DNA of 46,109 nt from Helicobacter cappadocius (GTDB lineage: Bacteria; Campylobacterota; Campylobacteria; Campylobacterales; Helicobacteraceae), in NCBI RefSeq assembly GCF_030688855.1, contig NZ_JAUYZK010000013.1, positions 1-46,109 of the forward strand, read 5' to 3'. The notes below the pieces were generated by a model. It did no database searches and was not told the origin of the DNA. It saw nothing but the letters and a program-made list of their open reading frames with translations. A program made the translations under genes and the position numbers. This document shows positions 30,299 through 38,697 of the stretch, piece after piece. Position 1 is the stretch's first letter, and each line of letters starts with the position of its first letter.

Positions 30299-31645
30299 CT
30301 ATTCCACACTCTCTTCTTTATATTCTCTAAAAATATCTTGGCTGATCTTGTAGCTACAAAACTTGGGTCCACACATTGAACAGAATTCTGCTTCTTTAAA
30401 AACCTCTTGAGGCAATCCCTCATCATGATATTCTCTAGCCCTATCAGAATCAAGAGCAAGTTCAAACTGTTTATTCCAATCAAAACCATATCTTGCATCG
30501 CTCATCGCATCATCTCTATCTCTTGCACCAATCCTGCCTCTTGCTATATCTGCAGCATGTGCGGCAATTTTATATGCTAAAATCCCCTCTCTAACATCCT
30601 TTGCATTAGGAAGTCCTAAATGTTCCTTTGGCGTTACATAACACAACATTGCTACTCCCTTCCATGCAGCAACACAAGCCCCTATAGCACTTGCAATATG
30701 ATCGTATCCTGCAGCTATGTCTGTAACCAATGGTCCCAATACATAAAAAGGTGCTTCATTACAATACTCTTTTTGTAGCTTTACATTACGTTCTATTTGA
30801 TTAAGGGGAACATGACCTGGACCTTCTATCATCACTTGAACGTCTGCATCATAAGCCCTCTTAGCAAGTTCTCCTAAAACTTTTAGTTCTGCAAACTGAG
30901 CCTCATCACTTGCATCTGCTAAACACCCAGGCCTTAAAGAATCTCCCAAACTCAAACTCACATCATATTCTTGACAAATTTTAAGAATTTCATCATAAGC
31001 CTCATAGAAAGGATTTTGTTTGTGATAGTTCATCATCCAACTTGCCATCAAACTACCACCGCGACTGACAATTCCCATTTTTCTGCGACTTACAAAAGGC
31101 ATATGCTCCAATAAAAATCCACAATGTATAGTGAAATAACTCACACCTTGTTGTGCTTGTTTTTTCAAAACTTTCAACATCACATCAATATCAAGCTTCA
31201 TTACATCATTTTTTACATCGTGCAATATTTGATAAATCGGCACTGTGCCTATAGGAACACAAGAAGCCTCTATAATCGCTTCTCGTATCTTATCGAGGTT
31301 GCCTCCTGTGGAAAGATCCATTACTGTATCAGCTCCATATTTGATGGAAACTTTAAGTTTTTCAACTTCCTCATCAATAGAATTGATGATAGAAGAACTC
31401 CCAATATTCGAATTTATCTTGGTGCGCAATGCCACGCCTATGCCCATTGGTTCTAAATTTATATGATTGATGTTTGCTGGAATAATCAACCTACCTTTTG
31501 CTACTTCTTTCCTGATAGTCTCGCTATTTAAGCATTCCTTATTGGCTATATATTCCATTTCAGGAGTAATAATCCCTCTTTTTGCATAATATAGCTGAGT
31601 TTTGATTTTATCGTTCTTACGATCATTTATCCATTGCTTTCTCAT
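30299..31645 (-). CDS. thiC: Phosphomethylpyrimidine synthase
   Basis: Radical SAM enzyme turning aminoimidazole ribotide into HMP-phosphate for thiamine synthesis. The cluster-binding motif CSMCGPKFC lies near residues 428-436 at the C-terminus, as in the family; also seen are [12 protein letters not shown] near 114, SRGGSLMA near 192, [11 protein letters not shown] near 270. 448 residues, without the long N-terminal extension of enterobacterial ThiC. I looked for a TPP riboswitch in the 150 nt upstream and saw none; instead TATAAT at 31688-31683 (minus strand) after TG looks like a plain extended -10. The other thiamine genes are not in the window. Confidence 0.97.
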   Translation of the reverse strand: MRKQWINDRKNDKIKTQLYYAKRGIITPEMEYIANKECLNSETIRKEVAKGRLIIPANINHINLEPMGIGVALRTKINSNIGSSSIINSIDEEVEKLKVSIKYGADTVMDLSTGGNLDKIREAIIEASCVPIGTVPIYQILHDVKNDVMKLDIDVMLKVLKKQAQQGVSYFTIHCGFLLEHMPFVSRRKMGIVSRGGSLMASWMMNYHKQNPFYEAYDEILKICQEYDVSLSLGDSLRPGCLADASDEAQFAELKVLGELAKRAYDADVQVMIEGPGHVPLNQIERNVKLQKEYCNEAPFYVLGPLVTDIAAGYDHIASAIGACVAAWKGVAMLCYVTPKEHLGLPNAKDVREGILAYKIAAHAADIARGRIGARDRDDAMSDARYGFDWNKQFELALDSDRAREYHDEGLPQEVFKEAEFCSMCGPKFCSYKISQDIFREYKEESVE

Positions 31646-31759
31646 TTTTTACTCTTTCATATAACATAAATAATATTTTTTAATTATACATCAAAAAAAG
31701 CTTACAATAAATTTTTGAAAAAAAATAAAAATTCAAGCTTTTATACAGATTTAGAATTG

Positions 31760-31765
31760 TATAAT
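31760..31765 (+). promoter_or_regulatory. Candidate -10 box for the ispDF operon
   Basis: TATAAT preceded by TTG in the ispDF/thiC divergent gap, about 37 nt before the GTG start. Just downstream, GGTAACA (minus strand TGTTACC) matches 6 of 7 positions of the HP1021 box TGTTWCW and would overlap the start of transcription. Confidence 0.45.
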
Positions 31766-31801
31766 TTGGTAACAATTTTTATCTGATAGGGAGTTACAAA
31801 A

Positions 31802-32956
31802 GTGCCAATTAAAAATATAGATTTATCTCTTATCGTAATGGCAGCAGGAAATTCAAGTCGTTTTTGTTCAGAAACCCTGACTCCTTATCGTATCAAAAAA
31901 CAATGGCTACGCACGGGTACGCTTCCCTTGTGGGAAAAAGTAGCAAATGATTTTTCCAAGCTTTATGAGTTTAAAAAAATTATCGTCACTGCTTCTAAGG
32001 AAGATTTTGAATATATGAAAAAAATTTCTGATTTTGAAATTGTTTTGGGCGGAAATTCAAGACAAGAATCAATCAAGAATGCACTAGATTATATCCAAAC
32101 TGAATTTGTGCTCATTACAGATGCAGCGAGATGGAATATAGATAAAAATGTTTTAAAAAGGTTGTTGGAAAAATTTGATGATTCACTTGATTGTATAGCT
32201 CCTTATCTAAATGTTTCAGATACAACTATGTATGAAGGAAAATATGTAAATAGAGAATCTTTAAAACTCATCCAAACACCACAAATCTCCAGATTAAACA
32301 AACTAAAATCATCACTTAAAAATCAAGAATTTAGCGATGAAAGCTCTGCAATCACAAATAATGGGGGGAAAGTCGAATATGTTCAAGGAAGTGTAAAACT
32401 CTCTAAAATAACCTATCAAGAAGATATTCATTCACTCACACAATTGCCACCACCTTCTAGCAATATTTTTAGCGGAAGTGGATTTGATGTCCATAGCTTT
32501 GAAAAAAATAAGCCTATGTTCTTAGGTGGAGTAAAAATAGAATCTGATTTTGGATTTGCTGCTCATAGCGATGGAGATGTGGCTCTTCATGCTCTGTGTG
32601 ATGCGATACTTGGTGCCATAGGTGGTGGAGACATCGGAGAATGGTTTCCAGACACTGATATGGTACATAAAAATGCAGATTCAAAAGTCTTGCTCAAAAA
32701 AATCTACGATTTTGCACTGAGCGTGGGGTTTGAGCTTGTCAATGCTGATATTACAATTTTGGCACAAGTTCCAAAGATTTCTCCCTATAAATCTCAAATC
32801 AAAGAGTGTATTGCAAAAATCTTATATACCGACAAAGCCAAAATCAATATCAAAGCAACCACAACCGAAAATCTCGGTTTTATTGGCAGAAAAGAAGGTG
32901 TGTGTGCGATCGCAAATGTAAATTTAAGACTTATAAACTGGAAGGAAAAAATATGA
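31802..32956 (+). CDS. ispDF: Bifunctional IspD/IspF (MEP pathway)
   Basis: Fused enzyme of isoprenoid synthesis: 2-C-methyl-D-erythritol 4-phosphate cytidylyltransferase (about 1-215, with VMAAGNSSRF at 12-21) and 2,4-cyclodiphosphate synthase (about 225-384, with SGFDVHSF metal ligands and HSDGDVALHALCDA). Such fusions are the norm in Campylobacterota. 384 residues. The start is GTG 31802 with GGGAG eight nt upstream; no better ATG is available before the IspD motif. ATGA overlap with the next gene. Confidence 0.96.
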   Translation: MPIKNIDLSLIVMAAGNSSRFCSETLTPYRIKKQWLRTGTLPLWEKVANDFSKLYEFKKIIVTASKEDFEYMKKISDFEIVLGGNSRQESIKNALDYIQTEFVLITDAARWNIDKNVLKRLLEKFDDSLDCIAPYLNVSDTTMYEGKYVNRESLKLIQTPQISRLNKLKSSLKNQEFSDESSAITNNGGKVEYVQGSVKLSKITYQEDIHSLTQLPPPSSNIFSGSGFDVHSFEKNKPMFLGGVKIESDFGFAAHSDGDVALHALCDAILGAIGGGDIGEWFPDTDMVHKNADSKVLLKKIYDFALSVGFELVNADITILAQVPKISPYKSQIKECIAKILYTDKAKINIKATTTENLGFIGRKEGVCAIANVNLRLINWKEKI

Positions 32957-33840
32957 ATGTATTGATTATAGAAAATGAAACTTATCTGGCACAAAGCATA
33001 GCCTCAAAACTAGCTGATATCGGTCATGATTGCCATATCACTTCCGTAATAGATTTAAATCTAAAAAATGCTTATGATGTTATATTGATTTCTTCAAGCA
33101 TTTGCGGGGATCATTATGAAAAATTTATACGCAACAACTCTGATTCAATTATTATTATGATGATTTCATATGTAAGTGATGATACTGTTAGCAAACCCAT
33201 CAAAGCAGGTGCAAAAGACTATATCCTCAAACCCTTTATGATTGATGAATTGATAAGAAAAATTGAACATTATAGAGAATACAAAGAAACACTCTACAAA
33301 ATCAACTTTTACAGATCTTATTTTAATTTCATAGAAAAAGAGCTTAATACCCCTACGCCATTTCAATACCATCCACCATTTGTAATTAAAAGCAATTCCC
33401 AAAGAAGTGCCGATATTTATGCAATGAAATACGCCAAAGAAAAAAATATTCAATTTGAATTTTTTAGTATCAAAGAAGACAGATACAAGAATTTCCTCAA
33501 AAACAACACTTCAAAAAATACCCTTGCATACATAACGAACCTAGAAGAACTCAAAAAACAAGATCGGAAGGATTTTTTAGATTCGATCACCAAATATCCT
33601 GTAATCGCTTCTATCATCACCACTGACAAAATAATTTTCCCTCAGATTGTCGATATATCCAATATTCCAAATAATCATGAGATTGGGGCAGAAATACTTT
33701 CTGTAAAGGAATACGAAAAGGCTATCATTACAAAATTTGAAGGACGCTATCCTGATATAGAACTCGCAAAAAAACTCGGTATGAGTCGAAAAAGCTTATG
33801 GGAAAAGAGAAAAAAATATGGCATCTCAAGAAAAAAATAA
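32953..33840 (+). CDS. Orphan atypical response regulator, HP1021-like
   Basis: 295 residues: a receiver-like domain (1-120) and a C-terminal DNA-binding domain ending in a helix-turn-helix (IELAKKLGMSRKSLWEKRKK, about 270-290). The receiver lacks the phospho-acceptor: where Asp is expected the sequence reads I46-S47-S48-S49, as in HP1021 (Ser47), so it cannot work by standard phosphorelay. Cys27 and Cys51 are candidates for the redox sensing reported for HP1021. In H. pylori this regulator controls many genes and binds the oriC region. No kinase gene is adjacent. The order ispDF-regulator-ATP-sulfurylase-like-pgpA is the same as Cj1607-Cj1610. Start at 32953 overlaps the ispDF stop. Confidence 0.93.
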   Translation: MNVLIIENETYLAQSIASKLADIGHDCHITSVIDLNLKNAYDVILISSSICGDHYEKFIRNNSDSIIIMMISYVSDDTVSKPIKAGAKDYILKPFMIDELIRKIEHYREYKETLYKINFYRSYFNFIEKELNTPTPFQYHPPFVIKSNSQRSADIYAMKYAKEKNIQFEFFSIKEDRYKNFLKNNTSKNTLAYITNLEELKKQDRKDFLDSITKYPVIASIITTDKIIFPQIVDISNIPNNHEIGAEILSVKEYEKAIITKFEGRYPDIELAKKLGMSRKSLWEKRKKYGISRKK

Positions 33841-35002
33841 AATATACATCGACAAAGAGGCACTTTCTGCACTATCGCTCGTGCAAGAAGGGTTGTTGCA
33901 TCCTGCAACCACACTGATGGGACAAAAAGAAATGGAATCTGTAAATAAAATGGGAATATATAAAGATCAAACCTTCCCCTGCCCTTTTTTATTATGCCCT
34001 AATGGTAAAAGAAATCTTCAAGTCTTATCTAAAGCACAAGAAAATGAGGTATTAGATATTGTTTGCGACAATCAAATTGTTGGAGAAATCAAAGCTCAAG
34101 AGGTTTTTAAAATAGATAAAATCCAAAGACTAGAAAAGCTTATGGGCGGAGATTTATCCACAAAAGAAGCTTCATCTGTGCTTGAAAGACTTGGAGATTA
34201 TGCAATCAGTGGGGAATATAATGTGATCTTTGAAGAAATCAAAGAAACGAAAAAAGCTCTACAGGAAAAAATAAAACTTCACAATGCAAAAAAAATAACG
34301 GGTGTAATGATGAGTGCTAAGCCAATCCATAGAGCTCATGAAAGAATGCTCAGAGAAGAGCTGCAAGATTGTGATCTGATGGTTGTATTTTTACTCAAAC
34401 CCTATAGAAATGATTTTATGCCCTATTCATTGAGAAAAAGGATTTTAGAATACATAGCCAATAACTACCTTATCAAGGATAAAATCTGCATTATTCCTCT
34501 TGATGATACTTATTTATTTGCAGGACAAAACAAAATGATACTCCACTCAATAGTAGCAAAAAACTATGGATGCACCAAACTTATTGTAGGTCAAAATAGC
34601 CCCAATCTCTCTATTTACTACACAGAAAAAACTAGACATTCTATCTTTGACAATCTCCAAGGAGTGGATATTGAGGTTAAAATCATCAGTGAGTATGTTT
34701 ATTGTGAGCTATGTAAAACTCTAGTAAGTCAATCAACCTGCCCTCATGGAAACCACCGCCACACCAACTATAACTCAGAATCTATTTTGGAGCTATTAAA
34801 ATTAGGTATTTTGCCACCTTCTATATTAGTAAGAGAAGAAATATCCGCTATCATCCTCTCCACGCTCCATCCAAATCGTTTTTCAAACCTAGAAAAACTC
34901 TACTATGATATTGTGCCATCAGAAGGTATATTGAAAAATAAAAGCGAAGAGGAATTTTATATTAAACTCATGCAACTTTATCAAAAATCTCACTTGGTAT
35001 AA
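33818..35002 (+). CDS. ATP-sulfurylase-fold protein lacking most active-site motifs
   Basis: 394 residues of sulfate adenylyltransferase architecture: N-terminal PUA-like domain (about 1-155), catalytic-fold domain with the nucleotide motif HRAHE near residues 170-174, and the C-terminal zinc-type segment CELC...TCPHGNHRH near 299-318. However, the sulfate-binding QTRNP before HRAHE is MSAKP, the PRE-type segment reads FAGQNKMILH, the GRDHAG motif reads GQNSPN, and SGTKVR is absent. It is annotated as sulfate adenylyltransferase in relatives (Cj1609), but no APS reductase or APS kinase gene is nearby. I treat it as a pseudoenzyme or an enzyme with changed substrate. The ATG at 33818 lies 23 nt inside the preceding gene; no later Met keeps the whole N-terminal domain. 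Confidence 0.88.
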   Translation: MASQEKNKIYIDKEALSALSLVQEGLLHPATTLMGQKEMESVNKMGIYKDQTFPCPFLLCPNGKRNLQVLSKAQENEVLDIVCDNQIVGEIKAQEVFKIDKIQRLEKLMGGDLSTKEASSVLERLGDYAISGEYNVIFEEIKETKKALQEKIKLHNAKKITGVMMSAKPIHRAHERMLREELQDCDLMVVFLLKPYRNDFMPYSLRKRILEYIANNYLIKDKICIIPLDDTYLFAGQNKMILHSIVAKNYGCTKLIVGQNSPNLSIYYTEKTRHSIFDNLQGVDIEVKIISEYVYCELCKTLVSQSTCPHGNHRHTNYNSESILELLKLGILPPSILVREEISAIILSTLHPNRFSNLEKLYYDIVPSEGILKNKSEEEFYIKLMQLYQKSHLV

Positions 35003-35006
35003 TAAA

Positions 35007-35492
35007 ATGAGAATGTTATTTTTAACTTTATTTTATAGTGGCAAATCCCCTATAGCACCTGGAACTATGGGTAGCATACTCGCACTTATTCTAGGTATCC
35101 CTATATTATATTACTCTAATGAAACCATATTTTTGCTAGGTATTTTTATTGGCTTAATATCGATAAAACAAATTGATATTTATGAAAACAATGGTGGCAT
35201 TCACGATGATAAAAGTATCGTTATTGATGAATTGGTGGGTATGTGGCTTACGATGGGAATGGCTGGTATCTCTATCACGGGCATCATAGGATCATTTTTA
35301 TTCTTCCGACTCTATGATATTACCAAACCATCAATCATTGGAAAAATAGATAGAAATGTCAAAGGTGGACTTGGGGTTGTTGGTGATGATGCACTAGCTG
35401 GTATTTTAGCAGGGCTTAGTGTTTTATTAATCTTAAAATTAATGGCTTATTTTCAATTAGATCCTAACTTTGGAATAAATGTTCTATTTTAA
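35007..35492 (+). CDS. pgpA: Phosphatidylglycerophosphatase A
   Basis: Dephosphorylates phosphatidylglycerol phosphate. 161 residues; seen are SGKSPIAPGTMGS near 11-23, the DDKSIVIDELVGM acid cluster near 72-84 with metal ligands, and FRLYDITKPSIIGKIDR near 104-120, all typical of PgpA. Several hydrophobic segments place it in the inner membrane. 4 nt after the preceding gene, last of the ispDF operon; a hairpin with a T run follows at 35552. Confidence 0.94.
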   Translation: MRMLFLTLFYSGKSPIAPGTMGSILALILGIPILYYSNETIFLLGIFIGLISIKQIDIYENNGGIHDDKSIVIDELVGMWLTMGMAGISITGIIGSFLFFRLYDITKPSIIGKIDRNVKGGLGVVGDDALAGILAGLSVLLILKLMAYFQLDPNFGINVLF

Positions 35493-35551
35493 TATAAAAA
35501 TACATCTGATAAACATGTAAGTATAGTTCACATTAGGTCAGAAAGCTAGAT

Positions 35552-35587
35552 TCAAAAATATCATTTTTGATTTATGAATGTTTTTTT
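35552..35587 (+). terminator. AT-rich hairpin with T run after pgpA
   Basis: Perfect 8-bp inverted repeat TCAAAAAT / ATTTTTGA with a 3-nt loop (35552-35570), followed by an eight-T run at 35580. Low GC makes it a weak intrinsic terminator candidate. Confidence 0.45.
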
Positions 35588-35614
35588 TAGCTAAGATGTT
35601 CAAAAGGATTTCAC

Positions 35615-36277
35615 ATGAAAATCAAAAGCCTTTTGACTATAATTTTTATTTGTATTACGCCACTTTTAGCGGTATATGAGCACTATAAAATCTATCCTCC
35701 GTTTGAAAAGTATTTTACAAAACAAAAATGTTCTCTAGTGATGGACAAATATTATTATGTCAATTGCTACAGTTTTAAACATAAGGGAACTGATGCAATT
35801 GCTTATAAATTAGAGGGGAAAATACTAGAACTAGGAAGTGCAGGAAAAAGACCTTCTTTTAAATCAGACTCTCAAGTCCCAGAACAATACCGCACCAAAA
35901 CCCAAGACTACACTCACAGCGGATATGACAGGGGTCATACACTATCTAACCAATCTATGAATGCAACAACACAGGCTCAAGCTTCAACATTTTTAATGAG
36001 CAATATCACTCCGCAAAACCCTCAAATCAATCAAAGGGTATGGAAAAAAGCCGAAGATAGAGAACGAAAACTAGCTAAACAAGAAGGGGAAGCAGAGGTA
36101 TTAAACATAGTTATTTATCCCAAAAATCCAGATTATATCAAAGATAATATCGCTATTCCTGAAAGCTACATAAAAATAATCCAAGCAGGAAATATAAAAG
36201 AATGCTACCAAATGCCTAATCATAAGGTCGTTGATGAAAATTTAATCGATTATAAAATAGATTGTAAAGAACAATAG
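35615..36277 (+). CDS. Secreted DNA/RNA non-specific endonuclease
   Basis: 220 residues with an N-terminal signal peptide (MKIKSLLTIIFICITPLLAV). Catalytic signature D105-R-G-H108 in GYDRGHTLS with His108 as general base, followed by the metal-binding Asn region LMSNITPQNPQINQRVWKKAE (Asn130, Asn139). This is the beta-beta-alpha-Me nuclease family of Serratia NucA. It should act in the periplasm or outside the cell on DNA and RNA, possibly for nucleotide scavenging or in DNA uptake. AAAAGGA precedes the ATG. Stand-alone gene; no immunity inhibitor is seen next to it. Confidence 0.92.
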   Translation: MKIKSLLTIIFICITPLLAVYEHYKIYPPFEKYFTKQKCSLVMDKYYYVNCYSFKHKGTDAIAYKLEGKILELGSAGKRPSFKSDSQVPEQYRTKTQDYTHSGYDRGHTLSNQSMNATTQAQASTFLMSNITPQNPQINQRVWKKAEDRERKLAKQEGEAEVLNIVIYPKNPDYIKDNIAIPESYIKIIQAGNIKECYQMPNHKVVDENLIDYKIDCKEQ

Positions 36278-36419
36278 CTGACTCTTGAATATATTTTTCT
36301 TTTTAACATAAAAATTTTTTAGATTTGTATGCCACAATTCAGCATGGAACAGAGATTTGATATTCATTTGTTCTATGGAGGTACAATGCTGTAGAAATTA
36401 AATCAAGAAGGTCATAAAT

Positions 36420-36968
36420 ATGGAATTTTTCAAAGTCAATGTTGAGGTCGATCAGGATGGATTTATACATAATAAGTATGGCGGAAATGCAAATGCGGAA
36501 TTTCTAGATGAAGACAGTTATCCTGATTTTTCTCCAAAGATAAGCTGGGAAAAAGTACCAAATGCAAAAAGTTATGCTTTGGAACTCATTGATTATGACT
36601 CCTGTCCTGTTATAGGAAAAATCTTCGTGCATTGGATTGTAGGAAATATCCACTCAACTATATTAGAAGAAAATGCTAGTAGAAAAAATACCGACATTAT
36701 ACAAGGAATCAATAGTCTCACAGAAGGTTTTTTACGCTCAAATATAGATGAAAGTAAAAAGCCACAATCCAATATAAAATCGAGCAAATATATTGGTCCT
36801 ATGCCTCCTAATGGTGATCATTACTATCTTTTTAATGTCTATGCACTTGATATTGAAAAATTAGACATTAAATTACCTTTTTTCATCAATGACATGCATG
36901 ACGCAATGAGGGGACACATAGTGGCACTAGGTCGCTGTGAATTTAAATATAAACAATGTAAAAAATAG
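36420..36968 (+). CDS. YbhB/YbcL family (PEBP/Raf kinase inhibitor-like) protein
   Basis: 182 residues. Family features: YPDFSPKISWEKVPNAKSYAL near 38-58, HWIVGNI near 77, and GPMPPNGDHYYLFNVYALD near 125-143 forming the anion-binding pocket. No signal peptide, so cytosolic. Bacterial PEBP proteins have no agreed function; the H. pylori counterpart is HP0218. RBS AAGAAGG. Downstream a long hairpin terminator (37007-37045) ends the unit. Confidence 0.92.
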   Translation: MEFFKVNVEVDQDGFIHNKYGGNANAEFLDEDSYPDFSPKISWEKVPNAKSYALELIDYDSCPVIGKIFVHWIVGNIHSTILEENASRKNTDIIQGINSLTEGFLRSNIDESKKPQSNIKSSKYIGPMPPNGDHYYLFNVYALDIEKLDIKLPFFINDMHDAMRGHIVALGRCEFKYKQCKK

Positions 36969-37006
36969 ATCTTCCTCTCCTATCTTTTTATTCATCTCCA
37001 ATCTCT

Positions 37007-37045
37007 TATATTATTGAGTAAGCTCTTTACCCAATAATATATTTT
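37007..37045 (+). terminator. Long hairpin terminator after the PEBP gene
   Basis: Ten-base stem TATATTATTG / CAATAATATA, a single A/C mismatch, then GTAA / TTAC around a 5-nt loop, followed by TTTT and AT-rich sequence. A strong inverted repeat for such AT-rich DNA; it insulates the PEBP gene from the outer-membrane protein gene. Confidence 0.65.
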
Positions 37046-37114
37046 ATTATTTTTATTAATAAATAAAAATAACTATTTCATTTTTTATATCTCTTGTTTT
37101 CTTGAAATAATTAT

Positions 37115-37136
37115 GTTATTATGCAATCATATAATA
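37115..37136. promoter_or_regulatory. Possible metalloregulator operator upstream of the outer-membrane protein gene
   Basis: TTATTAT-GCAATCAT-ATAATAA is a perfect 7-bp inverted repeat about 60 nt before the start codon. It overlaps TAATAATTATTTTA (from 37132), which matches much of the Helicobacter Fur consensus TAATAATNATTATTA, and it is also close in type to NikR sites. The AT-rich background lowers the weight of such matches. Confidence 0.35.
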
Positions 37137-37195
37137 ATTATTTTACCTAACTAGGAATAGTTATTATAAATAATCAAATTGATTCAGGAGAAGGT

Positions 37196-37918
37196 ATGAA
37201 AAAAATTCTAGCAGGAACTCTTTGTTCTGTCGCATTAGCTAGTTCAGCTTTTGCAGAGGATAGCGGAGCATTTGTAGGAGTAAGTTATCAGTTTGGACAA
37301 ACAAATGCCAAAGAAACAACGACTGCGTCTATGAGTGGAAAGGATGTTACTTCAATGGCAGGTGGCTTATTGCCTAACTTTAATAAAAAAGCCTACACAA
37401 ATGGAGCCGGACTAAAAATCGGTTATAAGCAATTTTTCGGTCAATCTAAATGGTTTGGTTTGCGCTATTACGCTTTTTTGGACTATGGTCATAGTAATTT
37501 TGGATCAGGTATTCTTCCAGATGAAAAATATCACACAGATATGTTTAGCTATGGAGTGGGCATAGATACTTTATGGAATATTATCAATAAAGAAAACGGT
37601 AGCTTTGGTATTTTTGCTGGTGTAGGAGTTGGAGCGGATACTTGGATAGCAAATGGAAAAGACTTTCAAGACAAATATCTTCCAAATGGAAAGGCTACTT
37701 ATGCAAACTTCCAAACTACTATTGATGTAGGACTAAGAACCAACTTCGCGAAACATCATGGTCTAGAAGTTGGAGTGAAAATTCCATTACTTCAAGATGA
37801 GATTTTCAAAGATACCAATGAACCTTTCAAGATAGGACCAATGTCAGCCAATGTAGATACTAAAACAAATGTTGAACTCAACTACTCTGTATATGTGAGT
37901 TATCTCTATACTTTTTAA
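37196..37918 (+). CDS. Helicobacter outer-membrane beta-barrel protein
   Basis: 240 residues with a signal peptide ending in Ala-x-Ala (ALASSAFA, cleavage near residue 20). The mature protein has alternating aromatic/hydrophobic strands, GAFVGVSYQFGQ at the start, GLKIGYKQFFG and RYYAFLDYGHSNF in the middle and a C-terminal Phe (YVSYLYTF), the outer-membrane insertion signal. The pattern matches the Helicobacter Hop/Hor family. It is short, so probably an 8-10-strand barrel without adhesin domain. AGGAG precedes ATG. Upstream inverted repeat suggests metal control. Confidence 0.9.
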   Translation: MKKILAGTLCSVALASSAFAEDSGAFVGVSYQFGQTNAKETTTASMSGKDVTSMAGGLLPNFNKKAYTNGAGLKIGYKQFFGQSKWFGLRYYAFLDYGHSNFGSGILPDEKYHTDMFSYGVGIDTLWNIINKENGSFGIFAGVGVGADTWIANGKDFQDKYLPNGKATYANFQTTIDVGLRTNFAKHHGLEVGVKIPLLQDEIFKDTNEPFKIGPMSANVDTKTNVELNYSVYVSYLYTF

Positions 37919-37926
37919 TCCATCAA

Positions 37927-37958
37927 ACTACTCTGAGCTATTTTAGGGCTAGAGTAGT
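37927..37958. terminator. Bidirectional hairpin between the outer-membrane protein gene and terC
   Basis: ACTACTCT / AGAGTAGT 8-bp stem with an inner AGC/GCT pair in the loop, lying between two convergent stop codons (37918 and 37969). Both sides have T-rich or A-rich flanks, so it can serve transcripts from either direction. Confidence 0.6.
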
Positions 37959-37968
37959 CCTTCTTATC

Positions 37969-38697
37969 TTATTGTTTTTTTGATTTTTTACTTGAGTAGA
38001 TATTAATACATTCTACAATTAATGAGAATGCCATCGCAAAATAAATATAACCCTTAGGAATATGAAAATCCAATCCATCTCCAATAAGTGCTATGCCTAT
38101 GAGAATAAGAAATGCAAGTGCTAGAGTTTTTATCGTAGGATTATTATCTACAAAACTTGAAATACCCTTAGAAGCTATCATCATAATAAGCACTGCAAGA
38201 ATTATTGCAATGATCATCACTTCAAGATGATCTGCCATTCCAACTGCTGTAATAACAGAATCAAGGGAAAAGATAATGTCTAATATGGCTATTTGAATTA
38301 GAGCTGGAAAGAATTTGAGAGATTTTTTTGAGATTTTTTTTTCATCTGTATTAAAATCAAGCTGAAGATGTATCTCGTGAGTACTTTTATAAATCAAAAA
38401 CAACCCTCCAGCAATAAGAATTATATCTCTGCCTGATATTTCATTTCCAAAGAGAACAAAAAGTGGTTGTGTAAGTTTCATGATCCAAAACAATGAAGCA
38501 AGGAGTGCAATACGAGTGAGCATAGCTAAACCAAGTCCTAATATCCTTGCCTTATCGCGTTGTGCTTCAGGGAGTTTACCCACCAAAATAGCAATAAAAA
38601 TAATATTATCAATTCCAAGTACAATTTCAAGCAATGTAAGCGTAGTTAATGCCATCCATGCACTGGGATCTAATAGCCATTCAAACACTACAACCAT
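37969..38697 (-). CDS. TerC family integral membrane protein
   Basis: 242 residues, about seven hydrophobic segments. Diagnostic motifs are [18 protein letters not shown] near 22-39 and [17 protein letters not shown] near 137-153, with the paired Asp that form the metal site. TerC/Alx proteins are linked to manganese efflux and to co-translocational metalation of exoenzymes. The start overlaps the corA stop by 10 nt; the two metal transporters are clearly co-expressed. Confidence 0.93.
   Translation of the reverse strand: MVVVFEWLLDPSAWMALTTLTLLEIVLGIDNIIFIAILVGKLPEAQRDKARILGLGLAMLTRIALLASLFWIMKLTQPLFVLFGNEISGRDIILIAGGLFLIYKSTHEIHLQLDFNTDEKKISKKSLKFFPALIQIAILDIIFSLDSVITAVGMADHLEVMIIAIILAVLIMMIASKGISSFVDNNPTIKTLALAFLILIGIALIGDGLDFHIPKGYIYFAMAFSLIVECINIYSSKKSKKQ

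Noticed and set aside
30299-31800. TPP riboswitch upstream of thiC
   Set aside because: The minus-strand leader lacks the conserved CUGAGA and ACCUGAUC-type blocks; only a simple promoter is visible.
36362-36395. Two-codon frame (ATG CTG TAG) behind GGAGGT upstream of the PEBP gene
   Set aside because: The spacing between GGAGGT and ATG is only 3 nt, too short for efficient initiation, and no hairpin follows.
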